Assembly: GCF_001908725.1 (NCBI RefSeq)
Contig: NZ_CP018725.1
Span: 682,001-746,000, forward strand
Direction of reading: 5' to 3'
Source of the DNA: Xanthomonas vesicatoria ATCC 35937
GTDB lineage: Bacteria > Pseudomonadota > Gammaproteobacteria > Xanthomonadales > Xanthomonadaceae
DNA length: 64,000 nt
The position numbers and the translations under genes were made by a program. Numbering within the stretch: the first letter of the stretch is position 1; each line of letters opens with the position of its first letter. The notes under the pieces are model-generated. The model saw nothing but the letters and a program-made list of their open reading frames with translations. It did not search any database and was not told the DNA's origin. Below, one piece after another: positions 28,818-36,204 of the stretch.

Positions 28818-30032
28818 ATGCCTCTCACCGATACCACCATCCGTAAAGCAAAACCCACCGCCACGCCCCAGAAGCTGCGCGACGGCAACGGCCTGTATCT
28901 ACTACTACGACCCGACGGCGCACGCTGGTGGCGCTACGACTACCGCCGCCCGGTCACTGGCAAGCGGAATACTCTGTCATTCGGCACCTACCCCGAAGTG
29001 AGCCTCGCAGATGCACGGGAGAAGCTGGCGGAAGCACGTCGGCTGCTTGCGGCCAAGGTAGACCCAGGCGAACAGCGAAAGGCCGTCAAGGCCGCTGGGG
29101 AGGCCGCCGCAGCGAACAGCTTCGAGGTAATCGCCCGAGAGTGGTTCGCCAAGCAGCAGAAGGATTGGAGTTCCCAGTACGCGGACAAGATCATCCGCCG
29201 CTTGCAGAGCGACATCTTTCCCTGGATCGGCAGCAGCCCCATCGCTGCCATTACCGCCCCGGAACTGCTGAAGCACTTGGAGCGAATCGAGCAGCGAGGT
29301 GCCATCGAGACAGCACACCGTGCTTTGCAGACCTGCGGCGCAGTCTTTCGATACGCGGTGCGTACTGGACGGGCCGAAGCCGATCCGACGGGCGCACTCA
29401 AGGGAGCACTGACACCCTGGAGATCCATGCCGTTCGCTGCTGCCACCACCTCAGAGGAAGCTACGACCGTGCTGCGGAAGATTGACATCAGCACCAGTCG
29501 GCCAGTGGTCAGGAGTGCCCTGCGACTGGCACCGTTGCTGTTCGCCAGACCCGGCGAGCTTGTCCGCATGAGGTGGACGGAGCTGGACCTTGATGCCGGA
29601 CAATGGCGCTACTTCGTGACCAAGACCAAGCGCACTCATATTGCGGCCCTTTCGACTCAGGCAATAGAAATTCTGCGCGACCTGCATCCTCTCACAGGGC
29701 GTGGCGAGTTCGTATTCCCTGGTGGGCGCGACCCTCGCAATCACATGTCAGGCAACGCTATTCTCGTAGCTGCGCGCCGCTGCGGTATCGAGAGAGAAGA
29801 AAGCACCATTCATGGCTTTCGGCACATGGCTAGTACGCTGCTGAACGAAATGGGCCTCTGGAACGCTGACGCAATCGAATCAGCGCTCACCCACAAGATG
29901 CCGGGAGTGCGAGGAATTTACAACCAGGCTCAGTATTTAGATGAGCGTCGGAAAATGATGCAAGCCTGGGGCGACTACATACAGGCGCTGAAATTTGATG
30001 GCAAAGCACTCACAGATAAGAAAGCAGCGTAA
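28818..30032 (+). CDS. int: P4-type tyrosine integrase with Arm (DUF4102) domain
   Basis: A 404-aa site-specific recombinase. Residues 1-85 form the N-terminal Arm-binding domain (MPLTDTTIRKAKPTATPQKL ... GTYPEVSLADAREKLAEAR). A SAM-like core-binding domain follows (about 100-190). The catalytic domain has the first Arg in ARPGELVRMRW, the HxxR box HGFRH, and the nucleophile Tyr in GIYNQAQYLDERRKMM. It should integrate and excise the surrounding island at tRNA-Ala. Its 3' end is followed 13 bases later by the gene of unknown function, with which it may be co-transcribed. Confidence 0.95.
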   Translation: MPLTDTTIRKAKPTATPQKLRDGNGLYLLLRPDGARWWRYDYRRPVTGKRNTLSFGTYPEVSLADAREKLAEARRLLAAKVDPGEQRKAVKAAGEAAAANSFEVIAREWFAKQQKDWSSQYADKIIRRLQSDIFPWIGSSPIAAITAPELLKHLERIEQRGAIETAHRALQTCGAVFRYAVRTGRAEADPTGALKGALTPWRSMPFAAATTSEEATTVLRKIDISTSRPVVRSALRLAPLLFARPGELVRMRWTELDLDAGQWRYFVTKTKRTHIAALSTQAIEILRDLHPLTGRGEFVFPGGRDPRNHMSGNAILVAARRCGIEREESTIHGFRHMASTLLNEMGLWNADAIESALTHKMPGVRGIYNQAQYLDERRKMMQAWGDYIQALKFDGKALTDKKAA

Positions 30033-30045
30033 GGAAGCCCCAAAA

Positions 30046-31032
30046 ATGAACCCCCTGATAAACATTAAGCAATCACTCTACATGCGTTGGTACGAGGAGT
30101 ATAGAGAACGCCGCTACCTCCACGGAGTGCCCGACGATATAGTGGCTCAGCGCGCCCGCGACCTGATATCCAACATACTAACCTTGGAACCCAATGGAAA
30201 AATTGGATGCGTTCAGGGCGATGCCCAGACTGGAAACTTTCTTTGGCGGCTTTTCTCTCACATTCTTGAGGAATCACGCCTTAGGACTGGGAGCCATCAA
30301 GGAATATTCATAAGATGCGGACTCAAAGACACGCCAACCCCAAAGCCCACCACTCCTAACAGCCCCGCATCTGCAGCCATCCTACGCCTACAAAAAAATA
30401 AACCCAAGGAACGCTACCTCTACAAATTCGGAGAAAGCAAATGGATGCAGGCACTGTTAGAGCGCGGAGAAATTCGCATAGCCCCAGCTTCTCTATACAA
30501 TGATGATTCACTGGGCGCAGCTATTGCAGACGACGAGCTTTCTTACGACTTAGAAACTAGCGCATTTGAGGACGACATACTTTCATTGAATCCGTTCAAA
30601 ACACGACTTATCGACACGTTTGGGCCTCCAGCATCGAAGCCACAAAAAGTAGTCATGGAGACGAATTACTACGTATGGTGCGCTAGCTTTGGCTTAAACC
30701 TCCGTCTATTCGACGACTTCAATGCTGACTCAGTATTAGTAATACGAAACGTTGGGGAATTTTCACGACGGCTACTGAAAGCACTTCAGCCTCATTTGCA
30801 TAGCTGGCGCTTCGCACCATGCGCAGTTCATTACTTTGATCCTTACCACCCATCAAGAAAGACGCAAAGTGTTTTCACTTGCAAACACTTCAAGTACCTC
30901 TATCAAGAAGAGCTTCGCTACGTCTTTCTCCCGCCAACCCCTACAAAAAACTTAACACCATTATTCCTAAAGCTTGGCCCTTTGAATGACATTGCTGAGC
31001 TTATATATAGAAATGGTCTCAAGCCGAGCTAA
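30046..31032 (+). CDS. Island protein of unknown function, weak DUF2971-like pattern
   Basis: A 328-aa soluble protein I cannot assign. Residues 1-110 are basic and aromatic-rich (QSLYMRWYEEYRERRYLHG). Near residue 125 begins RYLYKFGESKWMQALLERGE, then IRIAPASLYNDDSLGAAIAD and DDELSYD. This resembles the LYKY...LLxxGxIxfSxPxxFND pattern of the DUF2971 family, but the match is weak. The C-terminal part has FTCKHFKYLYQEELRYVFLPP, a pattern of 'xKxxxYxxExExRxv' also seen at that place in DUF2971-like proteins. Base composition is clearly AT-richer than neighbours and codons such as ATA and AGA are frequent, a sign of recent transfer. The start at 30046 has AAGGA upstream. A role in phage defence or element maintenance is only a guess. 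Confidence 0.7.
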   Translation: MNPLINIKQSLYMRWYEEYRERRYLHGVPDDIVAQRARDLISNILTLEPNGKIGCVQGDAQTGNFLWRLFSHILEESRLRTGSHQGIFIRCGLKDTPTPKPTTPNSPASAAILRLQKNKPKERYLYKFGESKWMQALLERGEIRIAPASLYNDDSLGAAIADDELSYDLETSAFEDDILSLNPFKTRLIDTFGPPASKPQKVVMETNYYVWCASFGLNLRLFDDFNADSVLVIRNVGEFSRRLLKALQPHLHSWRFAPCAVHYFDPYHPSRKTQSVFTCKHFKYLYQEELRYVFLPPTPTKNLTPLFLKLGPLNDIAELIYRNGLKPS

Positions 31033-31115
31033 GGAACGCAAGGGGCATCTTTTACGACAAAGGCAAGTACAACAACCCGTCATTGCATACAGACTCATCT
31101 GTATCGTTTTAGCCT

Positions 31116-31346
31116 TCAGTGAATCGATGCAACTCTTAAGGCCGCGAATACTACAATAAGCAAGACAACAACCCCCATCGCCACCTGAAATAAAATCAGT
31201 TGGCGCGGGTTCCTTCCAATTCTTGATGTCAATTTTCTTGAAATTAAGCTAATTACGCCAAGCAACAGCACAATAATAGGAATCGCAACTAACGTCCCCA
31301 CAGCACCTCCGTTAGAGTTTACAACTCGAAATAATTGCAAAATCAT
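31116..31346 (-). CDS. Small two-helix membrane protein
   Basis: A 76-aa protein with hydrophobic helices at about residues 16-36 (VGTLVAIPIIVLLLGVISLI) and 50-70 (ILFQVAMGVVVLLIVVFAAL), joined by a basic loop (SRKLTSRIGRNPRQ). I recognise no family. The gene is AT-rich like the preceding one and lies 12 bases downstream of the YecR-like lipoprotein gene on the same strand, so it is probably co-transcribed with it. Confidence 0.6.
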   Translation of the reverse strand: MILQLFRVVNSNGGAVGTLVAIPIIVLLLGVISLISRKLTSRIGRNPRQLILFQVAMGVVVLLIVVFAALRVASIH

Positions 31347-31358
31347 GCAAGAAAGATT

Positions 31359-31682
31359 TCATTTTTCCGGCGTCCCAATACATTGAAATTCGGCCGTTAC
31401 ACGCCTAGACCCGCAGTTCCCAAAGCCTCGACGAGATAGGCATTCGGTACTCTGCGACCCGAACGGCTCTGCCCCTTCATAACCCCAATTTCGGCACTTC
31501 TGCTCAGCGAGTTGAATTGCTTGCTGCTCGCTCAGATCAGGACGCTGGAACTCATTGCGCTCGTACGAAAGCGCGATCACACCATCTGCGCGGCTCGCTT
31601 TGGTTACCAGCCAGTCGGCGTGAGTGGCACATGCGCCGACAAGCAATACGACGGCCGCCGCAGCGCAAAACTTCAATTGCAT
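31359..31682 (-). CDS. YecR-like lipoprotein
   Basis: A 107-aa lipoprotein. The signal peptide MQLKFCAAAAVVLLVGAC ends with lipobox VGAC. The mature part matches the YecR pattern: W, SRADGVIALSYERNEFQRP, QAIQLAEQKCRNWGYEGAEPF, and a Cys-rich end GFGNCGSRRVTAEFQC. YecR is a small lipoprotein gene in the flagellar regulon of enterobacteria, with unclear function; copies are also found on phages and islands. The start at 31682 is fixed by the signal sequence. Confidence 0.8.
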   Translation of the reverse strand: MQLKFCAAAAVVLLVGACATHADWLVTKASRADGVIALSYERNEFQRPDLSEQQAIQLAEQKCRNWGYEGAEPFGSQSTECLSRRGFGNCGSRRVTAEFQCIGTPEK

Positions 31683-31844
31683 GGTGACCCCCTTTGGCGT
31701 TCGGACCCTAGTTGTACAGGGCAGTCGCAGAGCTGTCCGAGCGCTCCACCAAAGAATGATAGAAGAGCCAGGCACTAATGTCACTCATAGAGGGTGTCCT
31801 CATAGGGCGTGGCCCGATAGAGGTTGCAACTGCATCGTTCTCTC

Positions 31845-32093
31845 ATGCCAGAGAAATCGATGCCCACCGATCCACGCGTCCTGTTTGGGCTGCGACTTGC
31901 CGAGGTCCGTAAGGCCAAAGGACTCTCCCAGGAACGCCTTGCTTTGGAGAGCGGGTTGGCGCGCAGCTACCTGGGCGGCGTCGAGCGTGGTCAGCGCAAC
32001 ATCGCGCTGTTGAACATCTACCGTCTCGCCGAAACGCTGGGCGTGCATCCCACCTCGTTGCTAGAACCCCCATCTACCTCTAGCCCTGGGTAG
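31845..32093 (+). CDS. XRE-family helix-turn-helix regulator
   Basis: An 82-aa DNA-binding protein made of one HTH_3 domain: LFGLRLAEVRKAKGLSQERL, ALESGLARSYLGGVERGQRN and IYRLAETLGVHPTSLL. Nearly the whole protein is the domain, typical of small phage or island repressors and of antitoxin-like regulators. It is divergent from the YecR-like lipoprotein gene across about 160 bases, so it may control that promoter. The start at 31845 is chosen; an alternative ATG is at 31860. Confidence 0.88.
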   Translation: MPEKSMPTDPRVLFGLRLAEVRKAKGLSQERLALESGLARSYLGGVERGQRNIALLNIYRLAETLGVHPTSLLEPPSTSSPG

Positions 32094-32171
32094 CCCTAGC
32101 CATATCCGCCGAGATAGTCGGCGTCGCAAGTCATTGATCTTGAAGGCCGCATCATTTTGGTACACCTACAG

Positions 32172-32190
32172 CAGAAGAAGGCATCTTCTG
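32172..32190. repeat. Short inverted repeat upstream of the ParB-domain gene
   Basis: CAGAAGA and TCTTCTG flank a five-base centre. It lies about 100 bases upstream of the ParB-domain gene and could be an operator or a weak hairpin. Confidence 0.35.
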
Positions 32191-32293
32191 TCGGCGCGTA
32201 CCTTCAGCACCAAGAAGTAGCAGCTTCCCATTGGTTAGTAGTAAGCACAGGAAACTGCGCGCGTCTCCTATGACCACTTACAAGGAGACAGCC

Positions 32294-33205
32294 ATGAGAT
32301 ATGACGCGGTAATGGAGCAGTTCAAACATGCTTCCACTCGCCTGATCCCACTCGGCGATATACGAACCCACGACGCTTTGCAACCACGTGTTGCCCGCTT
32401 GGTGCCGTTTAAGGACAAAGGGCGAGCCGAGGAAAGCAGCGAGCAACAAGTCGCAACGCTTCGCTTAGTACTGGAAGCGACGGAGGATAAGCAGCTTGAT
32501 CCGGTTTGGCTCGCTGACATTGGTAGCGCCGAGCCGGTAGAAACTGGCTTGTATCTGGTGGATGGTCACCACCGCCTGAGGTCTTACCAACAAGCAGGCA
32601 GACAGCAAGTTCCGGCATGTGTTCTGGCGTTAGATTGGCGGACTGCCCTGGTTGTTTCCAAACTGGTCAACTGCACCGGCAGATCGCTCGCCCTTCACAA
32701 CGAGCAGCGCCGGGACGCGGCTTGGCAGTACCTTGCAGATCTAACACATAGAGGAGCTATCGAGCTTCCTAGTGGGGAGTCATTACGCTCTGTCGCCGCT
32801 CGATTTGGCATCAGCAAGAGCACGGTAAGCAGCATGCTTACCAGTATGCCGCACGTCATCGCTGCAGAGTTCCACGCGCTGGCGATTGACCCCGGCACGG
32901 GTTGGCCGAGGTGGCGACATGTACGCGAAGCGAAGAACCCTTGGCAAACAAGCCTGCCTAGCTCGGACCAGCAGCAGCTAGACCGGGATGCAGAAAGGGT
33001 TGCGCGCCACATAGTCAAGCTCGTGGATGGCTCATCCCCAGCCGTGCGCGCCAGAGCGCTTGAGATGCTGGCGAACGACGAGGTGAATGCCACAGATCAA
33101 CTCGCATCGGTGGAGCTTCTTGCTCACTTCAGCCCACCACCATGCGGCCCTGTCCCAATTGGGACACCCGCTGTCCCAGCGCAACCGGCACATCTGGACA
33201 ACTGA
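32294..33205 (+). CDS. ParB/sulfiredoxin-domain protein of the island
   Basis: A 303-aa protein with an N-terminal ParB-like nuclease/CTPase domain: STRLIPLGDIRTHDALQPR, then LYLVDGHHRLRSYQQAGRQQ, with the DGHHR box. A middle helical part carries a helix-turn-helix (SVAARFGISKSTVSSML, about residues 170-190). Proteins of this kind occur on plasmids, phages and islands as partition-like or regulatory factors. There is no ParA next to it, so classical partition is unlikely. The start at 32294 has a strong AAGGAG at 32281-32286. A 16-bp palindrome lies near the 3' end of the gene. Confidence 0.85.
   Translation: MRYDAVMEQFKHASTRLIPLGDIRTHDALQPRVARLVPFKDKGRAEESSEQQVATLRLVLEATEDKQLDPVWLADIGSAEPVETGLYLVDGHHRLRSYQQAGRQQVPACVLALDWRTALVVSKLVNCTGRSLALHNEQRRDAAWQYLADLTHRGAIELPSGESLRSVAARFGISKSTVSSMLTSMPHVIAAEFHALAIDPGTGWPRWRHVREAKNPWQTSLPSSDQQQLDRDAERVARHIVKLVDGSSPAVRARALEMLANDEVNATDQLASVELLAHFSPPPCGPVPIGTPAVPAQPAHLDN
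33151..33166. promoter_or_regulatory. 16-bp palindrome TGTCCCAATTGGGACA
   Basis: A perfect palindrome inside the last codons of the ParB-domain gene, followed a few bases later by a further TGTCCCA half-copy at 33172-33178. Perfect 16-mers of this type often bind a dimeric regulator; it could be an operator or a ParB-binding site. Confidence 0.45.
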
Positions 33206-33360
33206 CAGCCCCAGCCTGATTTGACCGCTCTGCCGGCGGGAGAAGAAACAAGATTTTCGCTGCGAAATTACGCGGCAGTCACTTCAACCATTCAAGGCCC
33301 AGCCGCCCCCATGCCGCCCCCCTCCGGGGAGAGCTACCCAACGGCAGGCACCACCAACCC

Positions 33361-33396
33361 AAAGGCTCGCTGCAACCATGTGCAGCGGGCCTTTCT
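33361..33396 (+). terminator. Hairpin upstream of alpA
   Basis: AAAGGC-T-CGCTGCA pairs with TGCAGCG-G-GCCTTT around a six-base loop, followed by a T-rich stretch. It may end the ParB-domain gene transcript or act in the alpA leader; the alpA start codon is only about 16 bases further on. Confidence 0.6.
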
Positions 33397-33411
33397 CATT
33401 TCAAGGAAGCC

Positions 33412-33645
33412 ATGACGACTCAACCACAGACGACACTGCCGTATCACTTCATGCGCTTGCCAGAGGTCATCGCGACCGTCGGCGTCAGCAAGTCCACGCT
33501 CTATGCATGGGCCGCTGCGGGCAAGTTCCCGAAGCCAGTACAATTCCCCGGTGGCAATATTGCGGCTTGGGTCTCCACCGAAGTGGCCGCATGGATGAGT
33601 GCAGCTGTAGACGCACGCATTGGTACGCATCGCCTAGCCGCATGA
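33412..33645 (+). CDS. alpA: AlpA-family excisionase/regulator
   Basis: A 77-aa MerR-like winged helix protein. The diagnostic segment is FMRLPEVIATVGVSKSTLYA followed by WAAAGKFPKPVQFPG and WVSTEVAAWM. AlpA of prophage CP4-57 activates integrase-dependent excision, and homologues act as recombination directionality factors of P4-type elements. Here it lies at the far end of the element from the integrase. CAAGGAAG is just upstream of the ATG. Confidence 0.92.
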   Translation: MTTQPQTTLPYHFMRLPEVIATVGVSKSTLYAWAAAGKFPKPVQFPGGNIAAWVSTEVAAWMSAAVDARIGTHRLAA

Positions 33646-33649
33646 GCTT

Positions 33650-33668
33650 GGCGGTAACTATGGCGGTA
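33650..33668 (+). repeat. GGCGGTA repeats, right arm-type sites
   Basis: Two direct copies of GGCGGTA at 33650-33656 and 33662-33668, just after the alpA stop codon. They match the three copies at the left end in sequence and orientation. Confidence 0.5.
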
Positions 33669-33723
33669 ACAACATTCACCGCATCGGAAATACCTATTGC
33701 ATTACAGTCACTTGCAAGTATTA

Positions 33724-33742
33724 TTCGGGAGCCTTCCGCCCA
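33724..33742 (+). repeat. Candidate attR, decayed tRNA-Ala 3' end
   Basis: TTCG, then CCTTCCGC eight bases on, then CCA, in the same order and the same TTCG-to-CCTTCCGC spacing as in the tRNA-Ala 3' end. Four bases (TCCA) of the tRNA end are missing. A perfect terminator follows at once, as expected for a gene end. Confidence 0.45.
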
Positions 33743-33750
33743 TTGCATCA

Positions 33751-33792
33751 AACGAAGAGCCCCGGACGTCCCGTCCGGGGCTCTTCGTTTTT
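33751..33792 (+). terminator. Perfect 18-bp stem terminator
   Basis: AACGAAGAGCCCCGGACG pairs fully with its reverse complement around a three-base loop (TCC), followed by TTT. It may be the original terminator of the tRNA-Ala gene, displaced by the insertion. Confidence 0.9.
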
Positions 33793-33887
33793 CAGCGTCC
33801 ACAGGCACCGGGCGGCCGAACAGGCCATGCCGCCGGGATCACATCGAGCGCGCTAACGTCCACCTTCCATCACAGCGGACCTTGGCC

Positions 33888-34061
33888 ATGAACCAACAAC
33901 GTCAACCCGACACTGCCGCCACCGACGCCAACGGCGTTTCCGAAAGCCAGGAGTCGCGCAAGCAGGACGAAACTGCCAAGCAGCGCCCGGGCCAGGAAGA
34001 TCTCAAAGTGCGTGACGAGCACAGCCGCAGCCCAAAGGGCAATGACGGCCAGGGCGAGTAA
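33888..34061 (+). CDS. Small hydrophilic protein
   Basis: A 57-aa protein, MNQQRQPDTAATDANGVSES then a stretch rich in Gln, Lys, Glu, Asp and Ser, ending RSPKGNDGQGE. It has no hydrophobic segment and looks intrinsically disordered. I recognise no family. Codon composition is like that of the host chromosome, so it lies outside the island. Support is a reasonable start (CTTGGCCATG context) and an open frame in the right composition; expression is not shown. Confidence 0.5.
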   Translation: MNQQRQPDTAATDANGVSESQESRKQDETAKQRPGQEDLKVRDEHSRSPKGNDGQGE

Positions 34062-34257
34062 CCGCCCCGCTCTACGGGGCCGGCTCCGCAGCGCCGGCGT
34101 GGAAGCGGCAGCGCCTCGCGGCGTCCGCCGATGTGGCAAGATCCAAATGATCAGCCGCTGGGGCGGCCGATGCTTGGTCCGGCCATTTGGCGCACGCAGC
34201 GGTTGAGGCTGCTGCATATACCTGATCGCCTCGATGGCGCTTGTCGCAAAGGCTTGC

Positions 34258-35343
34258 ATGCAGCTTCCGGATGTACCCGCGTTGCACCTGATCCACGCGC
34301 CATTGTTGCCAAGCGAGGTTGGCGCATTGCTTGGTGCGCGCCCGCCGGCCAATGAAGACGAGCGCCTGGCCGCGCTGCACGCACATCAGCTTCTGGATAC
34401 GGCAGCCGAACCGCAGTACGACGCGCTGGTTTCCGATGCCGCCGCGCTATGCCGCACGCCGATGGCGTTGATTTCACTGGTCGACACGCAGCGGCAATGG
34501 TTCAAGGCAAGGATCGGGATGCAGCCAGGCGAGACGCCACGCACGCTGTCGTTCTGCGCGCACGCCATCCTTGCACCCGATCAACTCATGGAGGTGACCG
34601 ATACCCGTCTGGATGCGCGCTTCGTCAACAACGCTCTGGTCACCGGCGAGCCGCAGATCCGCTTTTATGCCGGCGCCCCACTGCTGACCTCCGATGGCAT
34701 CGCACTGGGCACCCTGTGCGTGCTGGATCGCACTCCGCGGCGGCTGTCCGGTGCCGAGCGCGATGCGTTACGGGCGCTGGCCCGGCAGGTCGTGGATACT
34801 ATCGAATTACGGCGTGCGGCCGAGCTGGTCGAACTGGATGGGTTACGCGATGCGCTTACCGGACTCTGGAACCGCGCCGGCCTGGAGCATGGACTGCAAA
34901 CTCTGCAAGGCACGAGCGCCGCAGCGACGGAATCGTCGCTCGGCTTTCTACTGATCGAACTGGATGGCTTCAAGCGGCACAGGCTGCAATCGGGCGTTGC
35001 AACAGCCGAAGCCATGCTGGTGCAGGCGGCACGACTGCTCGAGGCACAGTTGCCGCCTGCCGCCATCGTGGCGCGGCTAGGCTGCGATCGGCTGTGTGTA
35101 GCGCTGCCGGTGGCAGCAGCGTCTGCTGCAATGCGGCTTGCTGAAGACCTTCGTGGGAAGTTCGAAGCAGCCCGCTGGCCGACGGGCACCTTGACCGTGA
35201 GTGTCGGACTGGTCGACGGGCCTATTGGCGAGATGATCGACAGCAACACCTTGCTTGCGCGCGCACGGCATGCGCTGCAGGGCGCGATCTGCGATGGACG
35301 CAACCGGGCACAACGGTTCAGCGGCTGGCACCTGCACGGCTGA
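34258..35343 (+). CDS. GAF-GGDEF protein with degenerate active site
   Basis: A 361-aa soluble signalling protein. The GAF domain (about residues 40-185) has TPMALISLVDTQRQWFKARI, SFCAHAI and FYAGAPLLTSDGIALGTLCV, the pattern of free-standing GAF sensors. The GGDEF domain (about 195-355) keeps DALTGLWNRAGL and LIELDGFKRH, but the signature reads GCDRL instead of GG(D/E)EF. Catalysis of c-di-GMP is therefore unlikely; it may bind GTP or a partner instead. The ATG at 34258 gives MQLPDVPAL; an upstream ATG at 34234 is also in frame. It is monocistronic. Confidence 0.85.
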   Translation: MQLPDVPALHLIHAPLLPSEVGALLGARPPANEDERLAALHAHQLLDTAAEPQYDALVSDAAALCRTPMALISLVDTQRQWFKARIGMQPGETPRTLSFCAHAILAPDQLMEVTDTRLDARFVNNALVTGEPQIRFYAGAPLLTSDGIALGTLCVLDRTPRRLSGAERDALRALARQVVDTIELRRAAELVELDGLRDALTGLWNRAGLEHGLQTLQGTSAAATESSLGFLLIELDGFKRHRLQSGVATAEAMLVQAARLLEAQLPPAAIVARLGCDRLCVALPVAAASAAMRLAEDLRGKFEAARWPTGTLTVSVGLVDGPIGEMIDSNTLLARARHALQGAICDGRNRAQRFSGWHLHG

Positions 35344-35683
35344 CGTTCGCGCAAACTGATTTGCGTAATCGGTTTTTCTTCGTGCATTGAGCCGCAGTCG
35401 GCCAGTGCAACGCCGTGCATGGACCGTTGCCGTTGTACGGCGCCGTGAGAAGCGTTCGATGACATGGGTCGATGCACACCCGGCAATTCCTGGGGCAGCA
35501 CGTCTCTGCACGACGCGATCTGCCTGGGCAACCCGCGACGAGCAAGCGACTGACACGCTCGCCGCCCACCACCGCGTCGAGGTTCCGAATCGACGCGAAC
35601 CACGACGCGCGGTCTCTTTACACGCTGGCAACCGTCTGCATTCTCACGCGACCGGCATCGCTCGCCAGCGCTCCACGCAGCTG
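35344..35683. other. Intergenic region, no gene seen
   Basis: 340 bases between the convergent GAF-GGDEF and cheW genes. Frames crossing it lack recognisable protein features. No clear terminator or repeat was found. Confidence 0.45.
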
Positions 35684-36193
35684 TCAGGCAGCCAGCGCGT
35701 CGCCGTTGCCGGCAATCTCGTCCACCTGCAGCACCTGCTCCATGTCCAGCAGCACCACGAAACGCTCACCCACCTTGCCCATGCCACGCAACAAGTCGCG
35801 GCGAATATGCGTACCAAACGCTGGCGCCGCTTCAATATCGTCATCGGCCAGTTCGATGACGGCGTTGACCGCGTCGACCAGCACACCGATCACCTGCGTG
35901 CCCTGCGCCTGCTCGGCGGACAGGATCACGATGCAACTGCGCTTGTTGATGGCACCGTCAGCACGCCCGAGCCGGGCCTGCAGGTCCACCACCGGCACCA
36001 CCGCACCGCGCAGATTGATCACGCCGCGCACGCATGCCGGCATCGATGGCACCAGCGTCGGAGTGCGGTACTGGATGATTTCGCGGATCCCAAGAATGCT
36101 GGTGGCGAACGTTTCGCCGTCCAGTTGAAAGGTGAGGTACTGGGCGGCCGCATCGGCATCGCCCGGCATGACATCGGAAGTCTGTGCGGTCAT
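35684..36193 (-). CDS. cheW: Chemotaxis coupling protein CheW
   Basis: A 169-aa CheW-like protein: QYLTFQLDGETFATSILGIR, EIIQYRTPTLVPSMPACVRG, VINLRGAVVPVVDLQARLG and VGERFVVLLDMEQVL. It couples chemoreceptors to the CheA kinase. The start at 36193 is 11 bases downstream of the receptor gene stop, so the two are co-transcribed. The N-terminal extension before the domain is short, as usual. Confidence 0.94.
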   Translation of the reverse strand: MTAQTSDVMPGDADAAAQYLTFQLDGETFATSILGIREIIQYRTPTLVPSMPACVRGVINLRGAVVPVVDLQARLGRADGAINKRSCIVILSAEQAQGTQVIGVLVDAVNAVIELADDDIEAAPAFGTHIRRDLLRGMGKVGERFVVLLDMEQVLQVDEIAGNGDALAA

Positions 36194-36204
36194 CGGTCGG
36201 TCTC

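Larger units (their letters stand above)
28645..33742 (+). mobile_element. tRNA-Ala-integrated element, about 5.1 kb
   Basis: The element starts right after tRNA-Ala with a P4-type integrase and ends near a degraded copy of the tRNA 3' end at about 33724-33742. It carries integrase, a lower-GC gene of unknown role, a small membrane protein, a YecR-like lipoprotein, an XRE regulator, a ParB-domain protein and AlpA. GGCGGTA repeats sit at both ends (28749, 28759, 28771 and 33650, 33662) and may be integrase arm sites. No capsid, conjugation or replication genes were seen. The left end is secure; the right end is inferred. Confidence 0.8.

Noticed and set aside
32231..32293. An upstream start for the ParB-domain gene
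   Set aside because: The strong AAGGAG at 32281-32286 points to the ATG at 32294, and the added residues show no homology.
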